A stretch of DNA of 64,000 nt, taken from the NCBI RefSeq assembly GCF_900113135.1, contig NZ_FOOH01000015.1, forward strand, positions 49,277 to 113,276, in the 5' to 3' direction. The notes beneath the pieces were generated by a model. It searched no databases. It worked only from the letters and a program-made list of their open reading frames with translations, and was not told the DNA's origin. Numbering within the stretch: position 1 is the first letter of the stretch; every line of letters starts with the position of its first letter. Made by a program: the position numbers and the translations under genes. Shown here one piece after another: positions 1 to 9,497 of the stretch. The stretch comes from Salegentibacter agarivorans. GTDB lineage: Bacteria; Bacteroidota; Bacteroidia; Flavobacteriales; Flavobacteriaceae.

Positions 1-782
1 GGAATATTAATAAGAACTCCACCACTTGCATTTGCGGCTAAAGCCTGTACCATTTCACTATATACACTGGCAAAAACGTTTGGATCTGTAATATCATTAT
101 CTGCGTATGTAGAAGGCTGCAAATTATTTAATTGATATACTCCTGTTCCCCCAGTTCTTGCATAACCAAGAACATCATTATTTCCTATCCATAAAGAAAA
201 GAAAGTTGGGTCCTGAGCAAGAGCATCTTCCATTACAGAAGCATTAGGCGCAGATGCGAAGCGAGCAAAATAAGGGTTTGCAGTTCCTACTGCTATTCCC
301 TGGACATTTCCATATCCTGCAGCACCTAAATGATAAGATTTAGCGCCGGGTACTCCCATATTACTAAACGGCCCCTGTTGAACATTTCCCACTTCAGTAG
401 TTGGTTGCATTCCTGTATATACTCGTGGAAGGGTATCGCCATTTACCACAGATAGCACCAATCTATTATTTGTTATTTGATTACCTCCTGCTAAAAGTCC
501 GCCGGCATTATCACTCATAAAAGGAATAGTAAAATCCTCGATATCCTGAGTTTTATCAAATTGCTGCGCAAGGATGTTTGGATAAGAATTTTCCTGCCCG
601 GTGATATAAAGGGCGTTATCTGCATATCCAGCAGTTAGTGAATTACCAAGGGCTACGTATCGGGAAAAATCTGCTTCCCCGTTACTGTACGCCCCGGCTT
701 CGTCTACCGGGTTATCAAATTCTGGCTCGCAGGAAACAATTCCCAGCGCCAATATTGCTATATATTTAAAATACTGTTTCAT
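1..782 (-). CDS. SGNH/GDSL-family hydrolase lipoprotein (3' end outside window)
   Basis: Reading leftward from an ATG at 782, the frame stays open to the window edge (about 260 codons), so the C terminus is missing. The N terminus is a short hydrophobic signal ending in a lipobox (IVSC), predicting a lipid-anchored envelope protein. Near residue 45 is a GNSLTAG block, matching GDSL block I with Ser as nucleophile. Near residue 195 is WIGNNDVL, matching the G-x-N-D block III. The block with catalytic Asp/His would lie outside the window. It starts 10 nt after the FadL-type gene and is probably co-transcribed with it, suggesting lipid or ester handling at the outer membrane. The substrate is unknown. 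Confidence 0.82.
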   Translation of the reverse strand, partial: MKQYFKYIAILALGIVSCEPEFDNPVDEAGAYSNGEADFSRYVALGNSLTAGYADNALYITGQENSYPNILAQQFDKTQDIEDFTIPFMSDNAGGLLAGGNQITNNRLVLSVVNGDTLPRVYTGMQPTTEVGNVQQGPFSNMGVPGAKSYHLGAAGYGNVQGIAVGTANPYFARFASAPNASVMEDALAQDPTFFSLWIGNNDVLGYARTGGTGVYQLNNLQPSTYADNDITDPNVFASVYSEMVQALAANASGGVLINI

Positions 783-792
783 CTTCTAAATT

Positions 793-2040
793 TTATAATT
801 TGTAGGTTACACCAAGTCCCGGAATAAAGGCTGAAGTTTTATAAGTTCCTTCAAAAGGAACAGTCTCTCCATTCTCAGTATAATAATTGTAAGATTCGTC
901 TACTTCCTCATACCTGTTGTAAAGGAAAGCCGCATCTATAGAGAATCTATCACTTACGTGTAAAGAAAGTCCGCCGGTAAATCCGTGGGCATCGTTTCTT
1001 GGAGTTTCAGGAGCAAAGTAACCTGATTGCACCGGAGATTCGTCAAAATAATATCCAACTCTTAAGGTAACGGTTTCGTTTGCAAAATACTGTAAACCAA
1101 ACCTGTAAGAAGAAGAGTTTTTGTAATTTCTTGGGTTATTAGAATCTGGAGTTGCATTTGCAAAATCTATATCTAAGGATTCGTAAACATCCCAGTAGGT
1201 CATATTATAATCGAATGCAAAAAGCCATTTATCCAGAAGCTCATAAGAAAGTCCTACCGAAAGCTCTGCAGGCATAGGCAATGCAGCATCAAATTGTGTA
1301 TCCTGAAAAGGAGTTAAAGGAGAATTTGGAACGTTTTGAAAAGTAGCGTCCCCACCTTCTGCTTCAACCATAATTTCACTTCGGTAATTTATACCAAAAC
1401 GTAAATCCTCGGTTGCGTTATACATTGCACTGGCAGACCATCCAAAGGCGCTAACCCCACTGGCATCTACGGTTACATTAGATCGGTTTCCATTAAGATC
1501 AGTTAGCGTACGGTTAAGGTTACGGTTAAAGTTTACCGATCCATTTACATAGATTGGCCCACCACCAACACTTAATTTATCTGAAATTTTCACAGAAGCA
1601 AGAGCCTGGATATAAATTGCTTGGAGATCTATATTGTTTACCAAATGAGACCCGGCCCAATCTGTTGGCCACTCTACACTACTACCGTAGGGAGTATAAG
1701 CTGCCAATCCTAAAGTTAACCAATCGTTCACACGGTAAGAACCATAGGCATAGAATGGCGTTCCTACAGGACTATCGGTTTCAGAACTAATTCCGAATTC
1801 AGAATTTTGATATTTCACATTGGAAAAAACAGCACTGGCACCGGCTGCTACATTTATCTTGTTTTCAAGATACACAAGGCCTGCGGGGTTAAAAAATGCA
1901 AGCTCAGCATTGTTGACTACCGCAACACCGGTGTGGCCCATAGCTAGCGATCTTTGTCCCTGGAGACTCACTCTATACCCACCTGCATAAGTTACCGCAG
2001 CCATTAGACCAAAAAGGCCCAGGAAAAGTAATTTTCTCAT
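793..2040 (-). CDS. FadL/OmpP1/TodX-family outer-membrane transport protein
   Basis: 415 aa with a signal peptide (residues 1-19) followed by the family's N-terminal hatch region, including a FFNPAGL motif near residue 49 that is typical of OMPP1/FadL proteins. The rest is an alternating beta-strand barrel ending in a hydrophobic C-terminal strand (VTYKL). Family members let hydrophobic compounds such as long-chain fatty acids or aromatics diffuse across the outer membrane. The downstream GDSL lipoprotein suggests ester or lipid uptake, but the substrate cannot be read from sequence. A good promoter lies 43-72 nt upstream. Confidence 0.88.
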   Translation of the reverse strand: MRKLLFLGLFGLMAAVTYAGGYRVSLQGQRSLAMGHTGVAVVNNAELAFFNPAGLVYLENKINVAAGASAVFSNVKYQNSEFGISSETDSPVGTPFYAYGSYRVNDWLTLGLAAYTPYGSSVEWPTDWAGSHLVNNIDLQAIYIQALASVKISDKLSVGGGPIYVNGSVNFNRNLNRTLTDLNGNRSNVTVDASGVSAFGWSASAMYNATEDLRFGINYRSEIMVEAEGGDATFQNVPNSPLTPFQDTQFDAALPMPAELSVGLSYELLDKWLFAFDYNMTYWDVYESLDIDFANATPDSNNPRNYKNSSSYRFGLQYFANETVTLRVGYYFDESPVQSGYFAPETPRNDAHGFTGGLSLHVSDRFSIDAAFLYNRYEEVDESYNYYTENGETVPFEGTYKTSAFIPGLGVTYKL

Positions 2041-2082
2041 AATTGATTTGGATTTTATTCTATACTAATAATTTACTATCTC

Positions 2083-2112
2083 CAAATTTAGAATAAATTA
2101 CATATTACTCAA
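2083..2112 (-). promoter_or_regulatory. Bacteroidetes-type promoter for the FadL-GDSL operon
   Basis: On the minus strand there is a -33 TTG (2112-2110), a 19-bp spacer and a -7 element TAAATTTG (2090-2083). This fits the TTG-N19-TAnnTTTG consensus of the primary sigma factor in Bacteroidetes. It lies about 43 nt upstream of the FadL-type start codon. Confidence 0.65.
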
Positions 2113-2159
2113 CAAAAAACGATAATTTATTATGCACACATAATAAATTTAGAAGGATT

Positions 2160-2924
2160 TTAAAGAAAATCGGCCACAGCTTTGTAGAAATCGTTCATTT
2201 TCTCAGCGTGAACCCAGTGCCCTGCATTGCGAATTTCCTCAAATTTAACTTCAGGAAATTGTTTTTGAATAGCAGCTTTGTCTTCTTCTTTGATATAATT
2301 TGAATTAGCGCCTTTTATAAATAGCGTAGAACCCTTAAAAATTTTATCTTGCGGAAGAGACTTGCCTACTTCTTCAATATTCTCTTTTAAAGTTTCCAGG
2401 TTTACTTTTAGACAGTATGTGCCCTCAGATTTTCGGTTTAAATTCTTTAAAAGAAAAAGCCTGATTGGTTTTTCTGAAATAAATTCTGAAAGTAATTTAT
2501 CGGCTTCCTGCCGGGAGTCTAAATCTGCTTCTTCCAGAGCTGTTAATCCATCCAGGATTTGCTGATGATGCGGTTTATAATATTTAGGCGCAATATCTAC
2601 CACAATAAGTTTTTCTACCAAATCAGGATATTCGGCTGCGGCAAGCATTGCAGTTTTACCTCCCATAGAATGCCCCATTAAAATAATATTTGATAAAGAA
2701 TGTTGCTCGCAATAATCCTTCACATCTTCAGCCATTAACTCGTAGCTATGCTCATTGGTATGCGGACTTTTCCCGTGGTTACGTTGATCTATAAGATGCA
2801 CCTGGAAATCCTTTTCTTCAGCAAGTTTATTGCCAATGGTTTTCCAATTATCACTCATTCCTAAAAAGCCGTGCAGTATTAATAAGGGCTGCCCCTTTCC
2901 CAGTATTATAGAATTTAATTTCAT
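2160..2924 (-). CDS. Alpha/beta-fold hydrolase, YbfF-like esterase
   Basis: 254 aa, the usual length for a compact alpha/beta hydrolase, without signal peptide, so cytoplasmic. The oxyanion-hole motif HGF is at residues 18-20 and the nucleophile elbow GHSMGG places Ser at 86. The probable catalytic His is at 236 in NAGHW near the C terminus. The overall pattern (DQRNHGKSPH, then GHSMGG) resembles the E. coli YbfF thioesterase/esterase group. The natural substrate is not predictable. It lies 25 nt downstream of pdxJ in the same direction and is probably co-transcribed. Confidence 0.85.
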   Translation of the reverse strand: MKLNSIILGKGQPLLILHGFLGMSDNWKTIGNKLAEEKDFQVHLIDQRNHGKSPHTNEHSYELMAEDVKDYCEQHSLSNIILMGHSMGGKTAMLAAAEYPDLVEKLIVVDIAPKYYKPHHQQILDGLTALEEADLDSRQEADKLLSEFISEKPIRLFLLKNLNRKSEGTYCLKVNLETLKENIEEVGKSLPQDKIFKGSTLFIKGANSNYIKEEDKAAIQKQFPEVKFEEIRNAGHWVHAEKMNDFYKAVADFL

Positions 2925-2949
2925 TGCAATTATTTTTTATGGAATTGTA

Positions 2950-3663
2950 TTATTTCAGCAATTCCAGGTATTTTTCAATGGTTTTTTCCAGCCCAATATA
3001 TAAAGCTTCAGCAATTAGTGCGTGGCCAATAGAGACCTCATCTAAGTAAGGTACATTATCTTTAAAATAATTTATATTTTCTAAAGAAAGATCGTGCCCG
3101 GCATTTATTCCCAAACCTAATTGATGTGCCAGAGTTGCACATTTTTTATAAGGTTCTACCCCCGTTTTATCACCTTTCGCATATTTTACTGCAAAAGCCT
3201 CGGTATATAATTCTATTCTCTCGGCACCGGTTTCCACAGCTCCTTCTATCATTTTTTTATCGGGATCAACAAATATAGAAGTACGAATACCGTTATTTTT
3301 AAATTCCTGGATTACTTCCTGAAGAAATTCTTTGTTTTTAATAGTATTCCAGCCGGCATTAGAGGTAATTGCATCTTCGGCATCTGGTACTAAAGTAACC
3401 TGAGCCGGTTTTGCCTCCAGCACCAAATTAATAAATTTTGCAACCGGATTTCCTTCAATATTAAACTCGGTTTTCACAATTGGAGAAAGATCCCGCACGT
3501 CCTGGTAAGTAATATGCCGTTCGTCTGGCCTTGGGTGAACAGTGATACCCTGCCCACCAAAAGATTCTATTTTCTTGGCGGCTTCCACTACGTTGGGAAT
3601 ATTGCCCCCTCGGGCATTTCTTAAAGTGGCAATTTTATTGATATTTACACTTAATTTAGTCAT
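2950..3663 (-). CDS. pdxJ: Pyridoxine 5'-phosphate synthase
   Basis: 237 aa, full length for PdxJ. The enzyme condenses 3-amino-2-oxopropyl phosphate with 1-deoxy-D-xylulose 5-phosphate to make pyridoxine 5'-phosphate in the DXP-dependent vitamin B6 pathway. Recognisable motifs are the N-terminal [17 protein letters not shown], the phosphate/active-site segment [11 protein letters not shown] (H43, R45, R49, H50) and the conserved GINAGHDL near residue 190. The ATG at 3663 is the first start in frame. It is divergent from the CBS-domain gene and probably heads a two-gene unit with the hydrolase. Confidence 0.96.
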   Translation of the reverse strand: MTKLSVNINKIATLRNARGGNIPNVVEAAKKIESFGGQGITVHPRPDERHITYQDVRDLSPIVKTEFNIEGNPVAKFINLVLEAKPAQVTLVPDAEDAITSNAGWNTIKNKEFLQEVIQEFKNNGIRTSIFVDPDKKMIEGAVETGAERIELYTEAFAVKYAKGDKTGVEPYKKCATLAHQLGLGINAGHDLSLENINYFKDNVPYLDEVSIGHALIAEALYIGLEKTIEKYLELLK

Positions 3664-3682
3664 TTTATAAGCTTTTGTTTAA

Positions 3683-3690
3683 CAAAAATA
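3683..3690 (-). promoter_or_regulatory. Possible -7 element upstream of pdxJ
   Basis: TATTTTTG on the minus strand matches the TAnnTTTG consensus and lies 20 nt upstream of the pdxJ start. I do not see a convincing -33 TTG at the expected distance, so support is weak. Confidence 0.35.
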
Positions 3691-3753
3691 CAAACTTGTA
3701 AATGCCCTAATGAATTTTATTTTAATTAATTTGCATAAAAAGGAAGCGACATC

Positions 3754-4410
3754 ATGAACATGCAAGATATTATAATTAACGATGTCTCTATAAGGCATTT
3801 TTCTGATAAAATTGGGGAAGTCCAGGACTTATTCAATCAGTTAACCTATTCGCATTTACCAGTAGAAAACAATGGTATTTATATGGGTTGTATTCCAGAA
3901 AACGATATTCGTTGTTTTGAAGCCGAAAAATCGCTGGAAGATTATCAATATGCCCTGGAAGGTTTCTTTGTTAGAAATACAGATTTTTGGCTGGATATTT
4001 TAGAACGTTTTGCCCAAAACAATACCAATATTCTTCCTGTTTTAGATGAAGAAAACACCTATTTGGGCTATGTAGAACTCAACGAAATTATTGCCTTATT
4101 TAACGAAACGCCTTTTTTAAGCGAAGCGGGAAATATTATTGTGATCCAAAAAGGTATAAAAGATTATTCCTTTAGCGAAATCACCCAAATTACCGAATCT
4201 AATAATGCCAATATTCTGGGGATCTTTATTTCAAAAATTGAAAATGATGTTGCCCAAATCACGGTTAAATTAAGCCCTTCGGGTATAAATGAAATTATTC
4301 AGTCTTTCCGCCGCTATGGTTATAAAATAATTTCTGAACACCGGGAAGACAATTTCAACAAAAATCTTAGAGACCGCTCTAAGTATTTAGATAAATATAT
4401 GAATATATGA
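3754..4410 (+). CDS. CBS-domain protein encoded with NAD kinase
   Basis: 218 aa, soluble, with two weakly conserved CBS-type motifs in the first 130 residues (the segments around LPVENNGIYMGCI and ILPVLDEENTYLGYV), followed by an ACT-like beta-alpha-beta tail (residues about 135-205). CBS pairs usually bind adenine nucleotides and regulate a partner. The stop overlaps the start of nadK by four bases (ATGA), so the two are translationally coupled, which suggests but does not prove a regulatory link to NAD phosphorylation. The start at 3754 was chosen because it follows a purine-rich stretch; an ATG two codons later is an alternative. Confidence 0.8.
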   Translation: MNMQDIIINDVSIRHFSDKIGEVQDLFNQLTYSHLPVENNGIYMGCIPENDIRCFEAEKSLEDYQYALEGFFVRNTDFWLDILERFAQNNTNILPVLDEENTYLGYVELNEIIALFNETPFLSEAGNIIVIQKGIKDYSFSEITQITESNNANILGIFISKIENDVAQITVKLSPSGINEIIQSFRRYGYKIISEHREDNFNKNLRDRSKYLDKYMNI

Positions 4411-5291
4411 AAGTAGGCATCTACGGTCAGTTTTACCATACCAATGCCGGGATCTATATAGGGCAGCTTCTGGAATTGCTGAAGCGCGAAAATATTAAAG
4501 TAGTAATTGAAGAAAATTTCCTGGATCTAATTCATTTAAATAAAACTATAAATGAAAATTACTCACACTTCAACACATTTGAAGAGTTAGATAATAGTTT
4601 CGATTTGTTTTTTTGTATTGGTGGAGATGGTACTATTTTAAAATCTATAAATTATATTAGAAATTTAGATATTCCAATTGTAGGAATTAACACAGGGAGA
4701 TTGGGCTTTTTGGCAACTATTCAAAAAGAGGAAATCAAAGAATGTTTACAGAGTATTCTTGAAAAGAAATTTAGTATTTCCCGTAGAACTGTTTTAAATA
4801 TTAAAACAAATCCCACCAGCCACGACCCGGTTTTTAGAAATATAGCCCTTAACGAAGTTGCAGTTAGCCGAAAAAACACCACTTCTATGATTACCGTAGA
4901 TACGTGGCTAAATGATCAATATTTAAATTCTTATTGGGCCGATGGATTAATTGTCTCTACACCCACAGGCTCTACCGGTTACTCCCTTAGTTGTGGCGGC
5001 CCGGTTATAACCCCAGATGCAGGCTCTCTTATAATTACCCCCATTGCGCCACATAATTTAAACGCGCGTCCTTTAGTAATTAAAGACGATACTAAAATAA
5101 CACTTCGGGTATCGGGACGGGAAGAATCTCATTTAGTTTCTATGGATTCCCGTATCGCAACCCTGGAAAATGATACTGAAATTATTATAGAAAAAGCACC
5201 CTACGCAATAAATCTTGTTGAACTTAAAGGCGATAGTTTTCTTCACACCCTAAGAAAAAAGTTAATGTGGGGTGAGGATAAACGTAATTAA
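4407..5291 (+). CDS. nadK: NAD kinase
   Basis: 294 aa, normal for the family. It phosphorylates NAD+ to NADP+ using ATP or polyphosphate. The diagnostic GGDGT motif is at residues 72-76, followed by the NE motif in ALNEVAVSR and the glycine-rich TPTGSTGYSLSCGGP segment that builds the nucleotide site. It overlaps the upstream CBS gene by 4 bp and is followed by a 100-bp gap holding a new promoter for porG, so the CBS-nadK pair is its own unit with possible read-through. Confidence 0.97.
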   Translation: MKVGIYGQFYHTNAGIYIGQLLELLKRENIKVVIEENFLDLIHLNKTINENYSHFNTFEELDNSFDLFFCIGGDGTILKSINYIRNLDIPIVGINTGRLGFLATIQKEEIKECLQSILEKKFSISRRTVLNIKTNPTSHDPVFRNIALNEVAVSRKNTTSMITVDTWLNDQYLNSYWADGLIVSTPTGSTGYSLSCGGPVITPDAGSLIITPIAPHNLNARPLVIKDDTKITLRVSGREESHLVSMDSRIATLENDTEIIIEKAPYAINLVELKGDSFLHTLRKKLMWGEDKRN

Positions 5292-5345
5292 GCAATAAAT
5301 GATTTTAAAAACTGTTTAAGAATATATACAAAATTGCTCAAATTA

Positions 5346-5374
5346 TTGTGGAGCAAACATAATTGTTATATTTG
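5346..5374 (+). promoter_or_regulatory. Promoter for the porG-uppS-bamA-ompH operon
   Basis: TTG (5346-5348), an 18-bp spacer and TATATTTG (5367-5374) match the Bacteroidetes consensus. The predicted transcript start leaves a leader of about 10 nt before the porG ATG at 5392. Confidence 0.65.
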
Positions 5375-5391
5375 CAAACTTTTGAAAGCCT

Positions 5392-6096
5392 ATGAGGTAC
5401 CTATTAGTTGTAGTAATCATGCTTGTTTTTGCTCCAAAAACAAATTCTCAAACATTTGAAGTAGGACCATATATTGGTGGCGCCAATTATATTGGAGATG
5501 TAGGGCGAACCAATTTTGTTCTACCCAGCGGACTGGTTGGAGGCGCATTGCTTAAATGGAATCGCAGCCCACGTCACGCTTTTAGATTTTCGCTTTTATA
5601 TGCAGAAATAAATGCCGACGATGCAAATTCTAATGACCCCCGAAGATTAAACAGAGGCTACTCTTTTAACAATACAATTGCAGAAGCTTCGTTAGGATTA
5701 GAGTATAATTTCTGGAGTTTTGATTTGCACGAAGGCCATCCCCAAAGCACCCCATATTTGTATACAGGGATAACTTATTTTAGAGCAGATCACTTACTAC
5801 TTGATGCCGATTTTCCTAACGGCCAATTGGAAAACCAGGGCGCCAACTGGGATTTTGCTATTCCGGTAGTTTTTGGTTACAAAGAAAGTATTACCTCGCA
5901 TATTGTAGGAGCCCTGGAAGTAGGTGTTCGTTATACTTTTACCGACAACCTGGATGGAAGCTGGCCTGAAGAAATTTTTGGGAACAGAATGCCAAAAAAG
6001 GAATTCGGAAATAGAAATACCAACGATTGGTATGTTTTTACGGGCGTGAATTTCACCTTCTCATGGGGTAGGGAACCTTGCTACAGTAGATTTTAA
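5392..6096 (+). CDS. porG: PorG-like outer-membrane protein of type IX secretion (DUF6089)
   Basis: 234 aa with a signal peptide (cleavage after about residue 19, NSQ) and a small beta-barrel pattern: VGPYIGGANYIGDVG early, repeated aromatic strands, and a Trp/Phe-rich final strand (FTGVNFTFSWG). This resembles the DUF6089 family that includes PorG, the outer-membrane partner of the PorK/PorN ring of the type IX secretion system. Placement supports it: in Porphyromonas gingivalis, porG also sits directly upstream of uppS, bamA and ompH/skp genes. The gene ends 1 nt before uppS. A general barrel function is the fallback. Confidence 0.8.
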   Translation: MRYLLVVVIMLVFAPKTNSQTFEVGPYIGGANYIGDVGRTNFVLPSGLVGGALLKWNRSPRHAFRFSLLYAEINADDANSNDPRRLNRGYSFNNTIAEASLGLEYNFWSFDLHEGHPQSTPYLYTGITYFRADHLLLDADFPNGQLENQGANWDFAIPVVFGYKESITSHIVGALEVGVRYTFTDNLDGSWPEEIFGNRMPKKEFGNRNTNDWYVFTGVNFTFSWGREPCYSRF

Positions 6097-6097
6097 T

Positions 6098-6838
6098 ATG
6101 AATTATAAAAAAAACATAGATCTTAAGAAACTACCTAAACACATTGCCATAATTATGGATGGTAATGGGCGTTGGGCAAGAAAAAAAGGCTTTCTTAGGG
6201 CTGCTGGGCACGAAGAAGGCACTACCGCAGTTAGAGATGTTGTAGAAGCTTCAGCCGAAATTGGCATAGAATACCTCACCCTCTATGCTTTTTCTACCGA
6301 AAACTGGAAGCGTCCAAAATTAGAAGTAGACACTTTAATGCGTCTATTGGTCTCTTCCTTAAGAAAAGAAATTAAAACACTTCAGGACAATAATATTAGG
6401 TTAAACGCTATAGGAAATCTAAATACCCTGCCTAAAAAGGTATTTAGAGAACTTCACGAAGTTATAGAGAAAACTAAAACCAACGATCGTATGGTGCTTA
6501 ACCTTGCACTAAGTTACGGTTCACGGGAAGAGCTAAGTTCTGCAATACGTGAAATTAGCCTGAAAGTTAAAAATAATGAAATAAGCGCCGATGCTATTGA
6601 TGAATCGGTTATAAATCAGCATCTTTACACCCGAAATTTTCCGGAGGTGGATTTACTAATCAGAACCAGCGGAGAACAACGTATAAGCAACTTTCTATTA
6701 TGGCAAATTGCTTATGCCGAATTATATTTTACAAAAATCTTATGGCCAGATTTTAGAAAAGAAAATCTTTTTGAAGCCATTTACAATTATCAAAATAGAG
6801 AACGACGATTTGGAAAAACCAGTGAGCAACTCAGTTAG
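6098..6838 (+). CDS. uppS: Isoprenyl transferase (undecaprenyl diphosphate synthase)
   Basis: 246 aa, full length. It elongates farnesyl diphosphate with isopentenyl diphosphate by cis-condensation to make the C55 carrier lipid for peptidoglycan and O-antigen. The Mg-binding Asp is D21 in the IMDGNGRWA motif. The C-terminal RTSGEQRISNFLLWQ block and the following YAELYF segment are also diagnostic. The gene starts 1 nt after the porG stop and ends 7 nt before bamA, so it belongs to the same transcript. Confidence 0.97.
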   Translation: MNYKKNIDLKKLPKHIAIIMDGNGRWARKKGFLRAAGHEEGTTAVRDVVEASAEIGIEYLTLYAFSTENWKRPKLEVDTLMRLLVSSLRKEIKTLQDNNIRLNAIGNLNTLPKKVFRELHEVIEKTKTNDRMVLNLALSYGSREELSSAIREISLKVKNNEISADAIDESVINQHLYTRNFPEVDLLIRTSGEQRISNFLLWQIAYAELYFTKILWPDFRKENLFEAIYNYQNRERRFGKTSEQLS

Positions 6839-6845
6839 CGCATTC

Positions 6846-9464
6846 ATGACGAAGAAAGTATTTACCCTTCTGGCAATAGCATGCAGTTTAATATTCAGCA
6901 TTTCTTCACAAGCTCAGGGCTTACCATTAGCAGATGGCAAAAAATATATAATTGGAGATATAAAAGTTACGGGTACCGTTAGTTTTAACGAGCAAACCGT
7001 AATTGCTTATACCGGTCTAAAAAAAGGGGAAGAAATCTATATTCCCGGAGATAAAATTAGTAGCGTGATCAATAAACTATGGGATATTGATCAATTTAGT
7101 GATATTAACTTTTATATCACCAATGTAAGTGACGGCAATGTAGCCGATCTTGAAATTGAGATACAGGAAGTTCCAAAACTTAATAAAGTTCAGGTTACCG
7201 GACTTAAAAAACGGGAGAAGGAAGAAATAATTAAGGAAAACAAACTAAGAACAGGCGCAAAAGTTTCTGAAAACCTTATAACCACCACCAAAAATTATAT
7301 TGAAAGTAAGTATAGAAAAGAAGGTTATTTTAATGCTAAGGCAAAAATAAGCACTAGTGAAGTTACCGATACTACAGCAAATACCAACCTGGTAAATATG
7401 CTTATAGACATAGACCAGGGTGATCGTGTAAAAATTGCCGAAATAAATTTTTCTGGCAACGAAAAATTTTCTAACTGGAAGCTTAAAAGGGCCATGAAAA
7501 ACACCAAACAAAAGAATTTTTTCCGCTTTTGGAAAAGATCAAAATTTGTGAGGGCAGATTACCAGGAAGACAAAGAAAATATTATAGATAAATATAAGGA
7601 AAGTGGTTATAGAGATGCCAGGATTGTTACAGATTCTTTGGTAGAAGTTGACGACGAAACCATAGCCTTAAACCTTAAGGTAGAAGAAGGAGATCAATAT
7701 TATATTGGTAATATAGATTATTTAGGAAATTCGGTTTATACCGATGCGCAATTACAACGAGCTTTAGGAATTAATAAAGGCGATGTTTATAACGGGGTGC
7801 TTTTAGACGAGCGAATTGCCGATGAAACCAAACCAGACGGGGAAGATCTTTCTAACCTGTATAAAAACAATGGTTATTTATTTTCTACCATTAACCTTGT
7901 AGAAACCAATGTTTACAACGATACCATAGATTTTGAAATACGAATAATTGAAGGAAAAGAAGCATACTTCAATAATATTAGTGTAACCGGAAACGACAAA
8001 ACAAAAGATCACGTTATTTATCGTGAATTAAGAACAAAACCAGGCCAAAAATATAGCCAGGAAGATGTGGTTAATACCGTTAGGGAACTTGGACAACTTG
8101 GATTTTTTGATGCAGAGCAATTAGAACCAAAATTTGTTGATCCAGATCCGCAGGCCGGTACTTTAGACCTTGAATATTCTGTTGTAGAAGCAGGCGCCAG
8201 CCAAATAGAACTACAAGGTGGTTACGGTGGCGGTGGCTTTATTGGCACTTTGGGGCTGTCCTTTAACAACTTCTCTTTATCTGGAATTTTTGATAAAGAA
8301 GCCTATAAGCCAGTACCTATGGGAGATGGGCAAACGCTTTCTTTAAGAGCACAAGCCAGTACGTTTTATCAAACGTACAGCCTGTCTTTTCAGGAGCCAT
8401 GGTTGGGAGGTAAAAAGCCGGTAAGTTTGCAAACCTCTTTCTCTTATACAAGACAGTTTTTATTCGATTATATAAACAGAGAAGCAGATAGAAGCAGAAG
8501 TTTTGATATACTTGGAATAAACGTAGGCCTGGCAAAACGTTTAACGGTACCAGATCCTTATATGACGGTGTCTCACTCGGTAGGTTTTCAGCGTTATAAC
8601 TTAAATAATTACAATACGGGGCTATTTACTTTTGGTGATGGTCACTCTAACAACTTCACCTATACTTTTGGACTCACAAGAGATAATACTTATGTAAACC
8701 CAATTTTCCCAATGGGGGGTTCTAAATTTAAACTTACGGCAAAATTCACTCCTCCTTATTCTTTATGGAATGGTGTAGATTATGCAAATTTAGCTGATCA
8801 AAGAGAGTTTCAGCTGGAAGATGATAATGGGAATCTTATAGACCAACAAGGCAACAGGGTCACTCCTGAAAATGCAGTTGGAGACCAACGTCTAATAGAT
8901 CAGAAGAAATTTAACTGGTTAGAATTCTATAAAGTTAAGTTTAGTGGTGAGTGGTTTACTCAAATCTACGACAAACTTGTACTAAGAACTAACGCCGAAT
9001 ATGGTTTCCTTGGAGCTTATAATAGCGATCGTGGTGTTCCACCTTTTGAAAGATTCTTTCTTGGGGGAGATGGCCTTGGCGCATTTAGTTTAGATGGCAG
9101 AGAAACCGTACAGTTAAGAGGTTATCCAAATCAATCTGTAGTTCCTTTAGATCGTCCTGCCGGAGTTAATGATGATGGCGCTACCATTTACAACAAATAC
9201 TCTTTAGAACTTAGATATCCTATTACCTTAAAGCCAACAGCATCTATTTATGCACTTACCTTCCTGGAAGCAGGTGCATCTTACGATAATTTTAGGGACT
9301 TTAATCCTTTCCAGGTGAATAGATCTGCCGGGGCAGGTTTAAGAATCTTTATGCCAGCCTTTGGTTTACTTGGTATTGACTTTGGTTACGGTTTTGATCC
9401 TATTGGAGGACAACCCGGGCCTAACGGTTGGGAAACGCATTTCATTATCGGACAGCAATTTTAA
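6846..9464 (+). CDS. bamA: Outer membrane protein assembly factor BamA
   Basis: 872 aa from the ATG at 6846. That start begins a clear signal peptide (MTKKVFTLLAIACSLIFS, cleavage near AQG). A longer frame opens at 6708 inside uppS, but its first 46 residues are uppS read in another frame. Residues about 25-470 form five POTRA-type repeats (for example ITGDIKVTG-like strand starts and YRKEGYFNAKAKI). The remainder is the 16-strand barrel with the loop-6 motif near residue 760 (RGYPN following VQL) and a C-terminal Phe (IIGQQF). BamA folds beta-barrel proteins into the outer membrane. The two OmpH/Skp genes downstream supply periplasmic chaperones. Confidence 0.95.
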   Translation: MTKKVFTLLAIACSLIFSISSQAQGLPLADGKKYIIGDIKVTGTVSFNEQTVIAYTGLKKGEEIYIPGDKISSVINKLWDIDQFSDINFYITNVSDGNVADLEIEIQEVPKLNKVQVTGLKKREKEEIIKENKLRTGAKVSENLITTTKNYIESKYRKEGYFNAKAKISTSEVTDTTANTNLVNMLIDIDQGDRVKIAEINFSGNEKFSNWKLKRAMKNTKQKNFFRFWKRSKFVRADYQEDKENIIDKYKESGYRDARIVTDSLVEVDDETIALNLKVEEGDQYYIGNIDYLGNSVYTDAQLQRALGINKGDVYNGVLLDERIADETKPDGEDLSNLYKNNGYLFSTINLVETNVYNDTIDFEIRIIEGKEAYFNNISVTGNDKTKDHVIYRELRTKPGQKYSQEDVVNTVRELGQLGFFDAEQLEPKFVDPDPQAGTLDLEYSVVEAGASQIELQGGYGGGGFIGTLGLSFNNFSLSGIFDKEAYKPVPMGDGQTLSLRAQASTFYQTYSLSFQEPWLGGKKPVSLQTSFSYTRQFLFDYINREADRSRSFDILGINVGLAKRLTVPDPYMTVSHSVGFQRYNLNNYNTGLFTFGDGHSNNFTYTFGLTRDNTYVNPIFPMGGSKFKLTAKFTPPYSLWNGVDYANLADQREFQLEDDNGNLIDQQGNRVTPENAVGDQRLIDQKKFNWLEFYKVKFSGEWFTQIYDKLVLRTNAEYGFLGAYNSDRGVPPFERFFLGGDGLGAFSLDGRETVQLRGYPNQSVVPLDRPAGVNDDGATIYNKYSLELRYPITLKPTASIYALTFLEAGASYDNFRDFNPFQVNRSAGAGLRIFMPAFGLLGIDFGYGFDPIGGQPGPNGWETHFIIGQQF

Positions 9465-9497
9465 TTTGGCACGATATTTTCTATATTCGATTTAAGT

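Noticed and set aside
6708..6845. 46-residue N-terminal extension of BamA starting inside uppS
   Set aside because: The sequence is uppS read in a different frame; the ATG at 6846 begins a normal signal peptide.
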